In this document: positions 25,548 to 40,212 of the stretch, in pieces
Numbering within the stretch: the first letter of the stretch is position 1
Layout of the letters: each line of letters opens with the position of its first letter
Source: Niebla homalea
Taxonomy: Eukaryota > Ascomycota > Lecanoromycetes > Lecanorales > Ramalinaceae
Direction: 5' to 3'
Length of the DNA: 64,000 nucleotides
Assembly: GCA_019925105.1 (NCBI GenBank)
Contig: JAHGAU010000014.1
Coordinates: 1,054,001 to 1,118,000 of the forward strand
The notes under the pieces: generated by a model
Told to the model about the DNA's origin: nothing
Databases searched by the model: none
Seen by the model: the letters and a program-made list of their open reading frames with translations, nothing else
Translations under genes and position numbers: made by a program

Positions 25548-26603
25548 TTCTAATTCTCCTTCCTTATTAAGGAGAAGGCCTGACGTTACCGTTATAATAA
25601 ATACTTAATTAACTTAATAAACCTTAAAATAAAAAAACGATATTCGCTTTTTAATTAAGAACTTCCTTATTATAATTAAGTAAATTAAAGTAATAAAGTA
25701 CTGCCATAATATTATGGTTTAATAAGCTTAACTTCTAAAATTATAATTTAAAGTTAATCGGTTTAAGGTTGAAAATCGTACTTATTAAAAATATATATTT
25801 AACCGTATTAATACATAATATAAGGATTTACGCTTTAAGACTTTCCCCCGCGTTAACCTTATTATTAAACTTTATATTAACGGCATATTATTAACGGTTT
25901 TTATTTTACCTTATAAGGGTAAGTTTTTTCATCCGGAAAGGTTTAAGTTATATTAAAATAAATTTAAAAATAAATATTAAATATAATTTATTAATTTAAA
26001 AAAATAATTTATATTTTATTTTAAATACTTCTTTATTGAAAGAAAAAAGGTAATTTTTTATTTAAGGTTTATTTTTTATAAAATCTTTAATTTACCGGAT
26101 AAAGAAATTAATAAAATAAGTTATTAAAAGTTTAAGGATAAATTCTTAAACTTAATAATTAATCCGGAAAACCGCTGGCTTACTTATTATAAGCGGTTTA
26201 AAAATATTAAATAACGTTTTAATTAAAAAATAACGTAATTCTATAATACTTTAAAAATTATAAAAGAAAACTTATTATTATTATTAAATAAATTTTATAT
26301 TTATATATTCTTTATAAAGCTTTTATTAAATTTAAAATTAAAATCTTTATAATTAATAAGGTATTAAAAACCCGGGACGATATTATAATAATAACGATTA
26401 TATAAAAGAATAACTTAAAGCGTATTATTAATAATAATTAAAAAACCAATAAAGATAAATCCCTTAAAAATAAAATATTTAAACTTAGTTTTGACGGCTT
26501 AAAGCCAGCGTATATTCTTATTAAAATTAATTCTTACGGTTAAAAACGTAAGGTTATATTTAAAAACTTTAACGCCGCCTTTAAAGTAAATAAGAATATT
26601 AAA

Positions 26604-26645
26604 TATTATATATATTACGGAAAGAACTATTATATATCTGATTAC
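26604..26645 (+). pseudogene. Decayed gag CCHC zinc knuckle of G1
   Basis: The + strand frame reads YYIYYGKNYYISDY. With Tyr at the positions of Cys, Cys, His and Cys, the spacing is exactly CxxCx4Hx4C, and TGY-to-TAY and CAY-to-TAY are single RIP transitions. It marks the C-terminal part of gag, upstream of the protease/RT region. Confidence 0.7.
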
Positions 26646-27419
26646 CTTATTATTTTATAAAATAAGGTCTTAATAATAAACGTAAAATCTTATAAAAAGG
26701 ATAATACGTTAAAAAACAATAAAGCTCCGGCAACGCCTTAAAATCGGAGTTAATAAAGAAATAATTAAAGGTATATCCGGCTTTTATTATTAAGGGTTAA
26801 ATAAGTTTTTAGGATAATCCTTAATTATTAAGTATATTAATTAATATTAAAGTTTAAATAAATTTAATTTTATAAATATATACGGTCCAATAAGACTTAT
26901 AGTTAACCTCCGTTATTTTATCGTAAACGGCTTTTCTTAATAATAAGTAGATTTTTTATTATAATATTTATTAATTATAATATTATTTAATTAATAATTA
27001 AGGGTAATAAAAGTAATATAAAATACTCTTTTATACTATTAATTAAGAAAATCTAAACGTAATTTTTAATTTATTAATTTTATGCGCCTTATAAATAACG
27101 ATTAATTTAACGGCGGATAAATAATATTTTAAGGTTAATTCTTATAAGTTATAGATTAATAACGTTTATAATTTTAATTAAAGTTTAACGGAGATTAATA
27201 AGGTTTTTATAGTTATTTACGTAAATATAACGACGGAGTATTTAGAAATACCGTGAATCTTTTAAAGTAATTTAACGTATATAAGTATTATAAAAGACTT
27301 TATTAACCGGAGTATCCCGAGGAAGTTAAGTAAGTATATAAATATTTTTTCTAATAATATAATTAATACTTTACTTAAATTAAAATAAAGGGATTATATT
27401 ATTAACTTAAATGGTAAAA

Positions 27420-27960
27420 AGCCACTATATAATCCCTTATATAACTTATTTTGGGTAAAGCTAACAAAGCTTTAATGGTATTTTAAGGATACTATAATCC
27501 AAGGTTAGATTTATTACTTAATATTACCCGTAAACGTTTTAATCTTTTTTATATTTAAGAAAAACGGCGGTTTTTATCTTTATATTAATTATTATAGATT
27601 AAATACGGTTATAATTAAAAATCAATACTTATTACCTTTAATTATTAAGATTCTTAACCGGTTAAATAACTTTAAACAATTTATTAAATTGAACCTTAAA
27701 AATATTTATTATTGGTTACGGATTAAGTCCGGCAATAAATAAAAAATAACGTTCTATATATATTATAATTACTTTAAGTATTTTATTATACCGTTTAAGT
27801 TAATTAACGTTTTAATAACCTTTTAAGCTTACATTAACCGTACTTTTATTAATTTTATTAATATAATTTATATAGTTTATTTAAATAATATTTTAATATT
27901 TAATAAGAATCTGGCGGATTATTAACGTTATATTTAATAAATTTTTAAATAACTTTATTA
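27420..27960 (+). pseudogene. Decayed Ty3/gypsy reverse transcriptase of G1
   Basis: Legible blocks in order: KKNGGFYLYINYYRLN near 27,555-27,605 (the KKDG-R-C-DYR-LN motif), KNQYLLPL, a K-NLKNIYYWLRI block near 27,690-27,720, and the catalytic box VYLNNILIF with YLNN at 27878-27889 (YLDD in active enzymes). Both Asp-to-Asn changes abolish catalysis and are G-to-A RIP changes. Confidence 0.85.
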
Positions 27961-29039
27961 ATTTTAACTTTATATTAACCTTAAGAAATATTAATTTAAT
28001 ATTATTTAAGTAGAATTCTTAGGGTTTATTATTTCTATTAAAAAGATTTAAATAGATTAAGAACGTATTTAAATTATTAAAGACTAGCTTACCTTAAAAA
28101 CTTACCGGGAAATATAGGTCTTTTTAAGTTTTATAAATTTTTATCGTCGTTTTATTTATAAATATTTAAGAATAATTAAGTTTTTAATTAATCTACTTAA
28201 AAATAATAAAGAAAAGAAAAAGGCTGGCCCGTTAAAGTAGAATAATACGACTAATACGGCATTCCGCCGGCTTTATAAAATATTTATTAACGTATTATTA
28301 TTCCGTTATTTTAACTTAAAACGGAAAATATAAATAAAAATAAATATATTTAACTTTATTATTATAAGTATCTTATCTTAATAGTTTAAGGAAAGTTATT
28401 AATACTTAATTATATATTAATCTAGAAAAATAACCCCTATTAAATAAAATTATAAAATATATAATTAAGAGCTTTTTATTATCGTTATAACGTTTAAGCA
28501 ATAATAATATTATTTAAAAAAACCTTAAAACTATTTAAATATAAATAAATTATAATAACCTTTAAAGGTTTATAAAATAATTAGCGTTAAGCCTATATTA
28601 AATTAAGTAAACCTTAAAACTTATTAATTATAACTTTAAAATATTTTATTATTAAAGCAAAATAAACCCTATTAATCCTTTATTAAAACGTTTAAATTAT
28701 AAAGGAGTCTTATTTTTTAATATTATTTTATTATTTATCTTATAGAATAAATTCGTATTTTAATCCGATAAGTTAGCGGAACGTTAACGGACGGTGGTTA
28801 TTAATTATTAATTATTATTTACTTTAAGAAATATTTAGATTATTATCCCGTAAAAAGAGATTTAATAATTATTTAAAAAACCTTATAAGGAATCCAAACC
28901 GATTAAATTACTTATTAAAAATCTATAAGTTAATAATACGTTTATATATAAGATTAAAAACGATAACGTAACGCCAACGTATTTTTATTAAGGTCGTAAT
29001 AATACTTAGAAACTCAATCTTAATAGCCTTATTACTTAT

Positions 29040-29780
29040 AAAGGCCGTATATATATCCCCCGGGATAAAGTAGTTAAAGAAGAACTGATTAATAAGTATT
29101 ATAATAACTTATTAACGGGCTACTTTAAAGCTAAAAAGACTTATAAGCTTCTAATTTATAAATATTATTAAGATGGCTTAAAGGCTTAAGTTAATAATTA
29201 TATTAAAATATACGATACTTATTAAAGGATTAAAATATTATATTACCGCCTTTATAATAAGTTTACTTTATTCTTTTAACCGGTTATACCCTAGAAAGAA
29301 CTTAATATAAACTTTATTACCGGCTTACCTATAAGTAAAATTAAGGATAACGTTTATAATTTAATTTTAATAATCGTAAATAAATATATAAAGATATATA
29401 AATACCTTCCCGTTATAAAATAAATTAATACTGTTACGTTAATAAACTTCTTTTTTAAAGAAATTATATTACGTTATAATATATCGGTTAAAATTATAAT
29501 TAATTAAGGATCTTTATTTATTAATAAATTCTGGGGTTTAATATATTATTACGTAAAGATAAAGTATAAATTAAATATTACTTTTTATCCGTAAATGGAT
29601 AATTAAATAAAACGTTAAAATTAAAGTTTTAAATAATATTTAAGGACCTTCATTAACTCCGAGTAGGTAAATTAAATAAAGCTATTTTCTTTAATTAAAT
29701 TTATTTATATAAATTTAAAATACTTAACTTTAAGTTATAGCCCCTTTATAATAATATATAATTATAATCCAGATATTTAT
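29040..29780 (+). pseudogene. Decayed gypsy integrase of G1
   Basis: Upstream, a GYFKAKKTYKLL segment corresponds to the zinc-binding N-terminal domain (GH-G-KKT). From 29,290 the core reads ELNINFITGLPIS, with later LRYNISVKII and GSLFINKFW segments matching the DDE core of Ty3/gypsy integrases. Stops interrupt the frame throughout. It is located after the RT, as expected for gypsy elements. Confidence 0.8.
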
Positions 29781-32531
29781 TTTAAACCTAAGGATAAGTT
29801 TATAGAAAAAAAGATATTTATAATAAAAAATAAAGTTAAAATATTATATAAAATATAATTAATATTAACGGATTAATAACATTATATTATTAAATTAATT
29901 TAAAAAACATATAATAAAAAATATAAATTAAAGTTATATAACGTTAATAATTTAATAATATTAAATATTAAAAACCTTAAGTTAAAGTAATTAAATAAGA
30001 AACTTATGCCCCGATTTATAGGACCCTTTAAAATTAATAATAAAATTAAAACGTAAACGTACCGCTTATTCTTCTTTATTATTTATTAAATCCACCTTAT
30101 TATTTATATTTCTTTTTTAAAGTTTTATTATATTTATACTAGCGATTAAACGGCGGAAATTATAATATAAATACCTAAATTAATTAATAATAAAAAGGAA
30201 TAAGTAATTAAAAAATTATTAATAAGATTAAAAGTAAAAAGGGCGTTTAATATTAGGTTAAGTAAATTAATTAAGGCCCTAAATATAATTAATAAGTACC
30301 AAAAACGGACTTAAAATATTCTTAAGAATTACGGGAATAATATAACGAAATAATACGGAATAAAAAAAGACATAAATAAGGTTATAACGTTACGATAATA
30401 AAGGTTATATATATAGTTAATAATTATATATATAATTAATATTATAGTTACTTAACCTTTATACGTTATCCTTCCGTAAGATTATTAGAATTTAAGCTTT
30501 AATTAATAACTTTATTTATTATAGGTATTATATATATAAATAAGTTAACGTTACAGAAATAATTATCTTTATTATAATATTATAATTAATAAAAGTGGTT
30601 TTAATAATAACCATAATAATATTAAAGGCAAAGAAATATAAGCGTTAAATTATAAATATTTAATACGTTATTAAGTTAAAGATATTAAGTAAATAAAGTT
30701 ATTAAAATAATAAAAGATCGATAAATATATTTATTAAAGTTACGTTAATGCTCCGGTAATTTTTATAATATTATCCGTTATATTATTTTTAATAATATAT
30801 AAATTATAAGCGTTTAATATTTAACATTATTAATTTTAAATATTTAATATTAAATTTTAATAATATTAACGTATAAAAATAAAAGAACAATTTATAACTC
30901 CGTATTAATATAGGCCCTTTCCCCCTATAAATAGGATAACGAGGTTAAAAATAAGTATAAAAGTATTATATTTTCCTTATTATTCTTTTTCTTTTTTTCT
31001 TTTTTTTTTTTTACTTTAATTAAAAGCCTTTTTTTAATATTATTTACCGGAGGGGTTCTTTAAATTAATTTTAAAGTATTATTCCTAGAAGTTAAAGTTA
31101 ATCCCTTTAATAACGCCGTTAAGGAAGGTATAACCTTTTCTTCTTCTTCTTTAAATAAATTAAAGCCCGTATCTCCCTCCTTTTCTTTATTTTTTAGGTT
31201 ACCGGATATTATAAGCTTAAAATCCACTCTTTTTACCCCGGATATAAGGTTAGGAAATAAGGAGTAACTCCTTAACGGAATTAACTCTTATAAAGGGCCT
31301 AGACCCCCTATATTAAGTTAATTTAATTATTAAACGTTAATACCGTTATTTTATTATTAAATTATAATTTATTTATTTACTTTTTAAGCCGGATAACCTT
31401 TCTTTCTGCCGTTTTAACGTAAATAATAAGTATTTTTTTCTTAATTTAAAGGACCGATACCTCCCCTTTAACTTTTAAAGTAACTTAATAAAGTATATAC
31501 TCCGTCCGACCGGTAGTAATTAACGTTTAATTAATATTTAACTAGAAGGCTTTAAAATCCCAAAGGATTTTATTACGTTTCCGTACGTACCGGGCTTATG
31601 CCTTAATAGATTACGTATTAATTAACCGATATTTATATATTTATTAAATTACCCAAGGTTATAATTAATTTAGGAACTATATATATATTAAAGTAATAAT
31701 AATCCAACGGTATTAAGGATACTTACGGGAAGGTAATAGGAAGGGTATTATTTATTACGATACTTATAATAAGGTAAAAAGCTTTACCGGTATAAAAATT
31801 TATTTTATAAGAAGTAAATTAAATAAAACGTTATTATATATATTATTAATATTATATTTATATTTATATTAATAAGGTATTATTATATATACGTTATATT
31901 ACTTAAAGATTAAAATAAACTTATATATTTTATTAATAAATAAAAATAAACGGATTATTAACGTAAATAAAACGCTTACGTAACGTTAACGTTATTTATT
32001 ATAATAATAATATGGATAATAAGGATATATAATTATACGTATATTAATTTATAAATATTTATATAGATTCTTAATATATTATACTTATAAGAACGATTAA
32101 GATTATTAAGGAGAAAAGAGAAAAAGTTTAAAATAGAATAAAAACCTTATTATAATCGTATATTGTTTTTATGATAACGTATACCTTTATTATAACGTAA
32201 TAAATTAATAGTAAAGCCTTAAGTAATTATTAATTAATATTATAGAAATTCTTTTTTTATTTATTTTTTTTATTAAGTTTTATAAAAAGGTTTTTAATAA
32301 GCTTTATAAATTACGTTAATTATTTATTAACGTAAAATACCTTTATTATATTATTATTAAATAGATATTATTATATTTACGTATATATTTAAGGATTCTT
32401 TTCTTTTTATCCTTTTTTTATTAAATTTAATAATAAATTTTTAATAAGCCTTATATTCAGCCGGCTTTACACTAACGTCTTAAATATATCTTTTTATATC
32501 CTAAAGATTAACGTATAAAAAAGGAAATAAT

Positions 32532-32864
32532 TATTAATAGTTAACATTACCTTTACGCCGGCGTTATAGTAATACGTTATATTACTATGTTAAGGTAGGC
32601 CGTTAAGCTTTGGTAAAGGGCCTTAATAACGGCTTTAATATACGTTATTTATAAGCCGTAGCTTAATAGGCGTAAAGCGGGGTAGTTATTACCTTTACCT
32701 TAAGTAAAGGCTATGCCCCAGTTCTTTTTAAGTTCCTTAAGAATTAATCTTATTATTAATTTACTTATTAAAGTGGTATTTAAGTATCCAGACCGTAACG
32801 TTACGTCTTCTATACCTACCTTTATTAGTCCCGCCGGCGTGCCGCCAGCGGAGTCAGTCTAACA
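32532..32864 (+). repeat. 3' LTR of gypsy element G1
   Basis: A 333 bp partner of 25215-25547. Here the right end is unmutated (GCCGCCAGCGGAGTCAGTC, ending TAACA) and the left end is mutated (TATTAATAGTTAAC, from TGTTAGCAGCTAGC). All differences between the two LTRs that I checked at the ends are C-to-T or G-to-A. Confidence 0.88.
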
Positions 32865-32869
32865 ATAAC

Positions 32870-35649
32870 GTTAATTATTTCGTTTAAAGTCTTTATTATC
32901 CGCTTTATAAAACGGTCAATTTATTCCTTATTATTAAGCTAAGGAAGCTCCGTTAATTAAAATATTATTTTTATTATTTTTATAAATATTTTAACTTCTT
33001 TAACCGTCTTTTATATTTATTTAAACGGTAAAAGTAGAATTATATTAACGGACCAATTTAAAATCATTTATATTAAAACGTAATCCGAATTATATTTTAG
33101 GTTTTCTTAAGGTCTATATATTATAATTAAGTTAATAATATTTTCTAAGTTAAATATTAAGTTAATTATAATCCTAAGTTTACGGCTTTCTTATATAATA
33201 GTCCCTTTTAACGTTAATAATTTAAGGTTAAACCGTATAATAATTATTAATAGCTCCTTAAATTCAATATAATTAATTATATGATTATCTTCGTTTTATT
33301 AAACGTAATAAAGATTAAAGTCCTTTATTAAGAAATACTTATTAAATACAGCTATAATATCCTTAAATAATAAGATTATAAAAGGTTTTTTCTTATTGGC
33401 TAGTAATAGATTATACGTATTATAAATATTTAAAATATTTTTAATATCCTTTTTTATATAATCCGGAATATATATAAATTCTTTCCGTAATAAATAACGT
33501 CCTAATTATTTATATTTAACCTTTTATTAATAAAGAAGTATATTTATATTATTTTATTATTTTTAAAATTAAATAAAAATTATTTTTAAGTTAATTAAAG
33601 AATAAATATACGGACTATATAACGGCTCCTATATTACTATAATATTAATATTTTTTATTTTTTTAAATTTAAATATTAATATTACGGTTTTAATTACTTC
33701 TTTATATATATTATATTATATTATTTTTAAAAATATAAATATATTAAATATTAACGTCCGTTAAGCTTTTTTTATTAACTTTTATTTATATAAACGGTTT
33801 CTCCTTAAAATTAAACGTTATTTATTTTAATCTTTTTATTATGATAATAATCCCGGTTAAATAGTTAACTTTAAAAGTTAATATCGTTATAAATTTCCTC
33901 TTTTTTATATTATTAATTACCGCGTTTTACCCTTCCTTATTTAATAGGTTTTATTTATATTTTAAGATCATTTTTAATTATTTTATTAATTTAAGTTTAT
34001 ATAAATTATAACGTTAAACCTTAACCGTTATCTTAATCTCCTTACGTTAAATCTCTTTCGTTTTTACCGTATATTATAAGTTTTACGTTAAGTAATTATT
34101 ATTATTATATACCACGTATTTCGGCGCGTTTTTCGTTAAGTTTTTTATTATTAAGTTAATATATTTATATATATTATACTTTTTAATATATATTATATAC
34201 TTTATATTATTAAGGTACCTTATAATAATATACCTATACTTTTAATATTTAAAGTATTAATAAATATCCGTTATCCGATCTTAAAGTCTCGTTAATTTAA
34301 GGGACTTACCCTTTATTACCCCTTTATTAAGGATATCATTATATATCCTTATTAATATTATGCTTAAGATAACCGTAAAATATCTCTTTATATAATTAAA
34401 AACGTTTAACCTCTTTATTATAAAAAGGAGACTATAATTAATAATCTTTAACCTAAAGTAAAAAACCGTATTCTTTTTCTTTATTTACCTTAAAGTAACT
34501 TCTTTTTCCTCCCTTATAAACCTTATTAAGTATATCCCGTTTATTATAATAATAAAGGATTACCTTAATATTTTTACCGTTTTATATCTTTTTTTACCGG
34601 TTTATCCTTTTAATTTCTTTAATTCCTTTTTTGTTTTTAATAAGGTTATATTAAGGAGGATATTCCCGCTTTATAATTTATATATTATAATAATTTATTT
34701 TATTAATAGCTTTCTTATTACTTTAAACGCCTTTATTAATTATAACGGATTTATTTTCGCCGCTATATTTTTTTTTTTCGCCCGATAATTATACGGTTAT
34801 TATTTTTACCTTCCTTAACGTTACCGTTTTCTCCTCCGTTTTTATTTCCTTTATTATTAATATTAATATTATCCTCGCGGCCCTTACCGCCTAACTTATC
34901 CCCGTTCCCTTCCTTAAAGTTTCTTCCGTCGCTTTTTTACTTTATATATATTTTCTTTATCTTCTTTAATTTTTATTTATTAATACTTTTATTATTACCT
35001 TTTAAGTTTTATATAGCCTTTTTAACTCCCTTAAACCTCTCCTTATATTTATATAAAAGTCTTTTATTCTTTATAGTCCGATTTATAATATTGGTTAAAT
35101 CTTTAACGTAATATCCTTTTATATAGTTATAAGGAAGTTTTTTAACGCTTTTACCGTTTCCTCCCCTTTTACTTTTTCCTTATATATTTAATAATTATTT
35201 CTTTTTATAATTTATTCTTATTTATTTAATATTTCCTTATTTTTATTTAGTTTTTTTTTAGTTTATATATACTTAATAAAGCCTTTTACGTTTCCGTTTA
35301 CCCTTTATCCGTCCCCGCGTACCATCTTTATCCCTTCCGCCCTTTATTTATTATTTTTTATAATAATACCTTTACGCGTTATATATATCTTTTTACGTAT
35401 ATCTTATTAATTATAAGCTTTTAATTTAATTTAAGGCTTTTTTATCTTATATTTATTATATCGTTTATACGATTTATTATTATTCCTATTAATCTGGGCC
35501 GCTTACCCTTTTTCCCCCTTTATTTTTACTATTATTCCGCTTCCGTTTATCGTATTTAAGGTATTATTCTTATTATTACTTAAGCTATATACGCGTGTAT
35601 CGTTTCTGACCTCTGGGGTCCCGTTGTTCGTCGCCATTTATCTATTTTA
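32870..35649 (-). mobile_element. LINE C, 5' portion
   Basis: Continuation of LINE C to the right of gypsy G1. It reaches the same unmutated 5' terminus as LINEs A and B, with the ORF1 ATG at 35637 (- strand) followed by 12 bases and then the right target duplication at 35650-35660. LINE C without the insert is 5.77 kb, matching A and B. Confidence 0.85.
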
Positions 35650-37028
35650 TTAAATTAAATATAATAACTATTATTATAAGTACTTTAAGGATTTTAATTA
35701 TTAAGGTAACCGTAAAATTATCTTACTCTATCTTTTATAAATTATTTTTTACGTAAAGCCTCGCTTTATATTTAATAAGGTCTCCTTAATCGTCTAACTT
35801 ATACTTAAATACTTATATTGTTAATATAAGTATTTTATTTGCCTCCTTTATATAATTATAATTTACTTATTATTATATCTTCTTCTTTATTAACACGTTA
35901 ACTTTTATTTTAATAACTTTTTTAAAGCCGGTTAAATAAGGATACTTTAATATTTAATCATAATATCTCAACTTAAATAATAAGCTATTACGGTAAAGTT
36001 TATTACTTAATAGTTATAAATTTATTAAGAATAAAAGTTTCTTTTTATTTTTCTTATATAATTTTTTTAATAATAAAAAGGCCGTAAATATTATATAAAA
36101 GGAAAAAGTTAATTTAGTTAATACTAAATTGAAAATAATAATATAAGTTACTTTATAAGTTTTAATTTTTATTTTCTTCCTTTTAATAACATAATTTTTA
36201 TTTAAAGTAATTTTATCTTTTAACTTACTCTTTTTATATAGGATTTAAACTTAAGCTTAAATTACGATTATTATTCTAATTAAAATTATTATTCTTATTA
36301 TTAAGATTATCCGGCTTAATTATTAAAAACGTCGGTAAGCTTAAATATCCTTTTTTTTTATTAATTTTTCCTTTTTTTCCTTTTAAGGTTAAAAAGTTTA
36401 AGGAATTAGAAAAGTTAGAGGTTTTAATACCGGCTTATTTTCTTTATTATTTAATAATAGCTTAATAATAACATAAAATATAGCAATAATAAAAATAATA
36501 ATTAAATAAAAAAATAACTCGTTTTTAAGTTAAGCCTTATTGACGTTTTCGGGTTTATAGAATTTATTTTTATAGAAATATACGTTTTTTATACGGACTA
36601 TTTTTTTCTAGCTTAATATTCGAATAAGAAAGATGTTAATACCTTCGTATTTAATAAAATAGCCCTTATAAGCTTATAAAGCGAATTTATCCTTTTTCGG
36701 AATTCCCTTATTAAATAAATAGGCTTTATATTTATACCGTTTAGGATAATATAAGGTTAACTTTAAACGAATAATATTCTCGTAAAAGGTCGACCAATTA
36801 TATTTCTTTATTAGAGTTCAATTTATAATATACTTAGCCGTTTAATAGATTTACGGTTAAAAAAAGGAAAGGAGTCCGGCTTTAAACCTTATAGCTTTTA
36901 CCTTGAGAATAAAGATATTACCCTTTTATTCAGAGTAGCTATTTTAAGCTATTATATCTAGAGTTAACGGCTTAAAAGTAATACCGAGTTTTTTAATAAG
37001 GTTCTGAAATTCTATATTAAAAGATATT
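35650..37028 (-). pseudogene. Copia-M pol segment between LINE C and Copia2
   Basis: The - strand of about 35,700-35,830 encodes a decayed copia RT N-terminal block, with a KYKARL..K-NLQK-type motif (RYKARLV-RG--Q in active elements). It would continue directly into the NAFINSLI block at 22,223 once LINE C is removed. The rest, towards 37,028, should be integrase, but is not legible. It is RIP-mutated throughout. Confidence 0.65.
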
Positions 37029-37255
37029 TGTCAGCCTAGGTGTAGGCATGGTGGTAGTGTTGCGGGCATGGAGTGTTACTGAGCCGTCATGCGAGCGGTG
37101 TTAAGATACTCTTATAACACGTATATATCTTATTACCTAGCCGTATATCCTAAACTAATTAAGTATATCCTATAGTCTTCTTTTATAGATCTATCTTTAT
37201 AGATTATACTTAGTTTATATTACCTTATTATACTTATACGTTTATATATATAATA
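37029..37255 (+). repeat. 5' LTR of Copia2
   Basis: A 227 bp LTR. Its first 80 bp are unmutated and GC-rich (TGTCAGCCTAGGTGTAGGCA...), while the 3' end is RIP-mutated (..TATATATAATA). Over the first 41 bp, every difference from the 3' LTR is G-to-A or C-to-T. Confidence 0.88.
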
Positions 37256-40212
37256 GTTATAAACCCGGTTATATATACTTAATATATTTATTAGAGATTT
37301 AAATTATTTATTTAATAATTAAATCGCGTAAATATAATTTTTAAGCTATATATTTAAAGGATAATATATAAAGACTTAAGTAAAAATTATAAAAAAACCG
37401 ACCTTTCTCCTCTTTTATTAATTAATTAATTAACTTAAGATAAAGTCTTATAAAATAAAGCTTATTAATTCCAAAGATTAAAACGTATAATTATCCGTCA
37501 TTAAAAAAAAGATAATAAGATATTATATTTAGGATCTTATAAACCTTACCTTTAATATTAAGCTTAAAGTATTAATAAAACTTAATAAACCAGAAGTTCC
37601 TTAAATCTTAAATAATTAAATTATAAATATTATAATTATATATAAAATACGTATAATATAATATAAAAACTACGTATTACGGTAAGAAAAACAGAATACT
37701 TTATTAATAAAGCCTAATAATTTTATTTATTTATTAATTAATAAGGTAAATTTTATATACCTTTAAAACGTAAAAGTCTATCTATAAGACTTCCTTCAAG
37801 CTTTTTAATTGAAAATAATACCCTTAAACTCCGCCCGCTTTTTAAAAGTAAAGAAAAAGTATTATTATATTAAGATTAATCTTAAATTTCAATAAAGTTT
37901 TAAGTTTTAAGTAAATAAATAAATATATATATTTACTTAAGCCAGGAATAATCGTTTTATAAAAGTTTTAAATTATAAATATATATTCCGCGATTTTCTA
38001 ATAATAATAAAAAGATATATATTAATATTATCTTAAATATATAAATTTAATATTAAGAATATAATAAATTACTCCGGAGCCTTCGTTATTATTAAGGAGA
38101 AATTTAAATATTATATTTAACTTTATAATGTAAAGAAAATAACTTTAACGTACTTAACGTTTATAATTAACGATAAGAAAACCGGTAATAATAATACTTT
38201 AAAGGAATTAATAAAATTAACCTATAAAAATAATATAATTAAGCTAACTAAATACTTATACGGTATAAAACATTAATTTAACGAATATAATTACCTTCGA
38301 AGTGATCGGTTTAATAAATTATTAAATTTTAAACGAAACTTAATTATTACGAAAAAGGTAAAAAATAAACTTAAGGATTAAAAGATTAAAAAAAGGGTTA
38401 ATAAGGCTTTTAAGAAGTCCAGAAATATTAAATAAAAGGAAAAGCCGTTACCGGTATTATTAAACGATAAATACGAAGCTTTTATTATCCCAGGAAGTAT
38501 AAATCTTAAATCGTTTTAAATTATAGATAATAACTTTATAGTTTATATTTATAATAATATTATAAAAAACCGCTTTATTAAAGAAATAAATAGTAAAAAT
38601 AATATTATCGTTATAAGTATTAATAATAATAAAATTAAAGTATACGGAAGAATTACCCTTCACATTAATAAGTTTATTAAGGGAAAGGTTAAAATCACGT
38701 TTATAAAGGTAGTTTATATTTTAAACTTTATAATAAACTGCTTATCCAGTAATATTCTCGAATAAAAGGATATATACTTTAAATAATAAGAATATATACT
38801 TATTTATAAAAAATAGCTTATAATATTATTAAAAATACCAGTAATCTTTACGTCCTTAAATATAATATTAAATAATAAGATATTAATAGTACTTTTATAG
38901 TTAATAAAACTATCTTAAAACGATTAATAAAGTTATTAATAAAGTTAAGAATAACAGCGGAATAATACTAGCTTCTTATTTATATTAATAATAATTCTAT
39001 TTAATACTTTGTAGGAGTAGTTAAAAAAGTAAAGATTATAGAAAAAAAGAAGGTTCTAAAAATAAGTAATTATGAAGTCTATACTTTATTAAAGGCTTAT
39101 TAAATCGTATTAAGGTTATTATATAAAGTAAAGACCTTATTAATACCTTTCTTTTGAATTACTTATAATCTTATATAAATAAGTATTATAATAAACTATA
39201 ATCAATAAGTATTATATATTACTTATTTTAAATACGATTTTTAAATAATATATACTTATAAATATAAGTTAAAAGCGAATAATATCTTACGGAAAGTTAT
39301 TAAAACGATTAAGATTTAATTTTATTATAATATAACCTTTATTCGATTAAATAGTAAAATATTATTAGGATTTAAATTTAATAACCTTATTAATAAGCTC
39401 GGTATTATCTTTAAGTTATTAATATTAAATAGTATAATATAAAATGGATATTTAGAACGGAAGGATAAACTATTTATTATTAAAGTACGGGTAATAAGAC
39501 TATAAGCAAATCTACCTTAATTTTTATGGCTATAAATTATATAAACGGCCGGGTTCCTTATAAATTGAATATTAATAAAAAGTACTTATAAGCTATATTA
39601 TTTAAAAAAGTTATAAATTTAAAGTTAAACCTTTAATACTTAAAATAATATAATTATAAAGCTTACTTACTTAATAAGTTTATCTTAAGGAAAAAAAAGC
39701 TTATATTAAAAATATATATTAATTTCCTTATTAATTACTATAATATTAATATTTATAATATTTAAATACTTAATTAAAGAAAAGTTATTTATACCCGAGA
39801 CGTTTTCTTTAATAAGAAAGAATTCTATAAAGTAAGTAAAATCAATATAACTTAAATTAAAAATAAGTTATTTTTTAAGATCCTATTAATAAATATTATA
39901 TACCTTATAATAATAATCAATAATAAGGAAAATAAAGAAAATAAGTAAAGCGGAATTACCGGGATAAAACCTTTAAAAAAACATAAAGAATAATAATAAC
40001 TATATCCCTTTTTATTAACTTTAACGTCTATAAACTATAACTTTACAGATAAAGATAACGTTAAGGGTAATAATAATAACGGTAATAATTCCGGGGGAAA
40101 TAATAATAATAATAATAAAGGTAACGTTCTACTTATTCCAATATTAATTTTAAAGTTTACCTTAAAGTTAAAAAAGAAAAATAATAAGAAATCGGACTTT
40201 AATATAAATAAT

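Larger units (their letters stand above)
25215..32864 (+). mobile_element. Ty3/gypsy LTR retrotransposon G1, complete outline, RIP-degenerate
   Basis: A 7650 bp element with 333 bp LTRs (25215-25547 and 32532-32864), termini TGTTAG..CTAACA, TSD ATAAC, and a purine tract AAAAAAGGAAATAAT just before the 3' LTR (+ orientation). Domain order on the + strand: gag with a decayed zinc knuckle at 26604-26645 (Cys and His positions now Tyr), RT at about 27,420-27,960, the H/C region of integrase at about 29,040-29,230, and the integrase core from about 29,290 with NINFITGLP. This order (RT before integrase) identifies Ty3/gypsy. A chromodomain-like stretch may lie near 30,120-30,300, but it is too mutated to assert. 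The element is dead. Confidence 0.9.

Noticed and set aside
38460..38663. 67-codon - strand ORF.
   Set aside because: It is antisense to the decayed protease region of Copia2. Composition is nearly all I, N, F, Y and K, as expected from AT-rich shadow frames.
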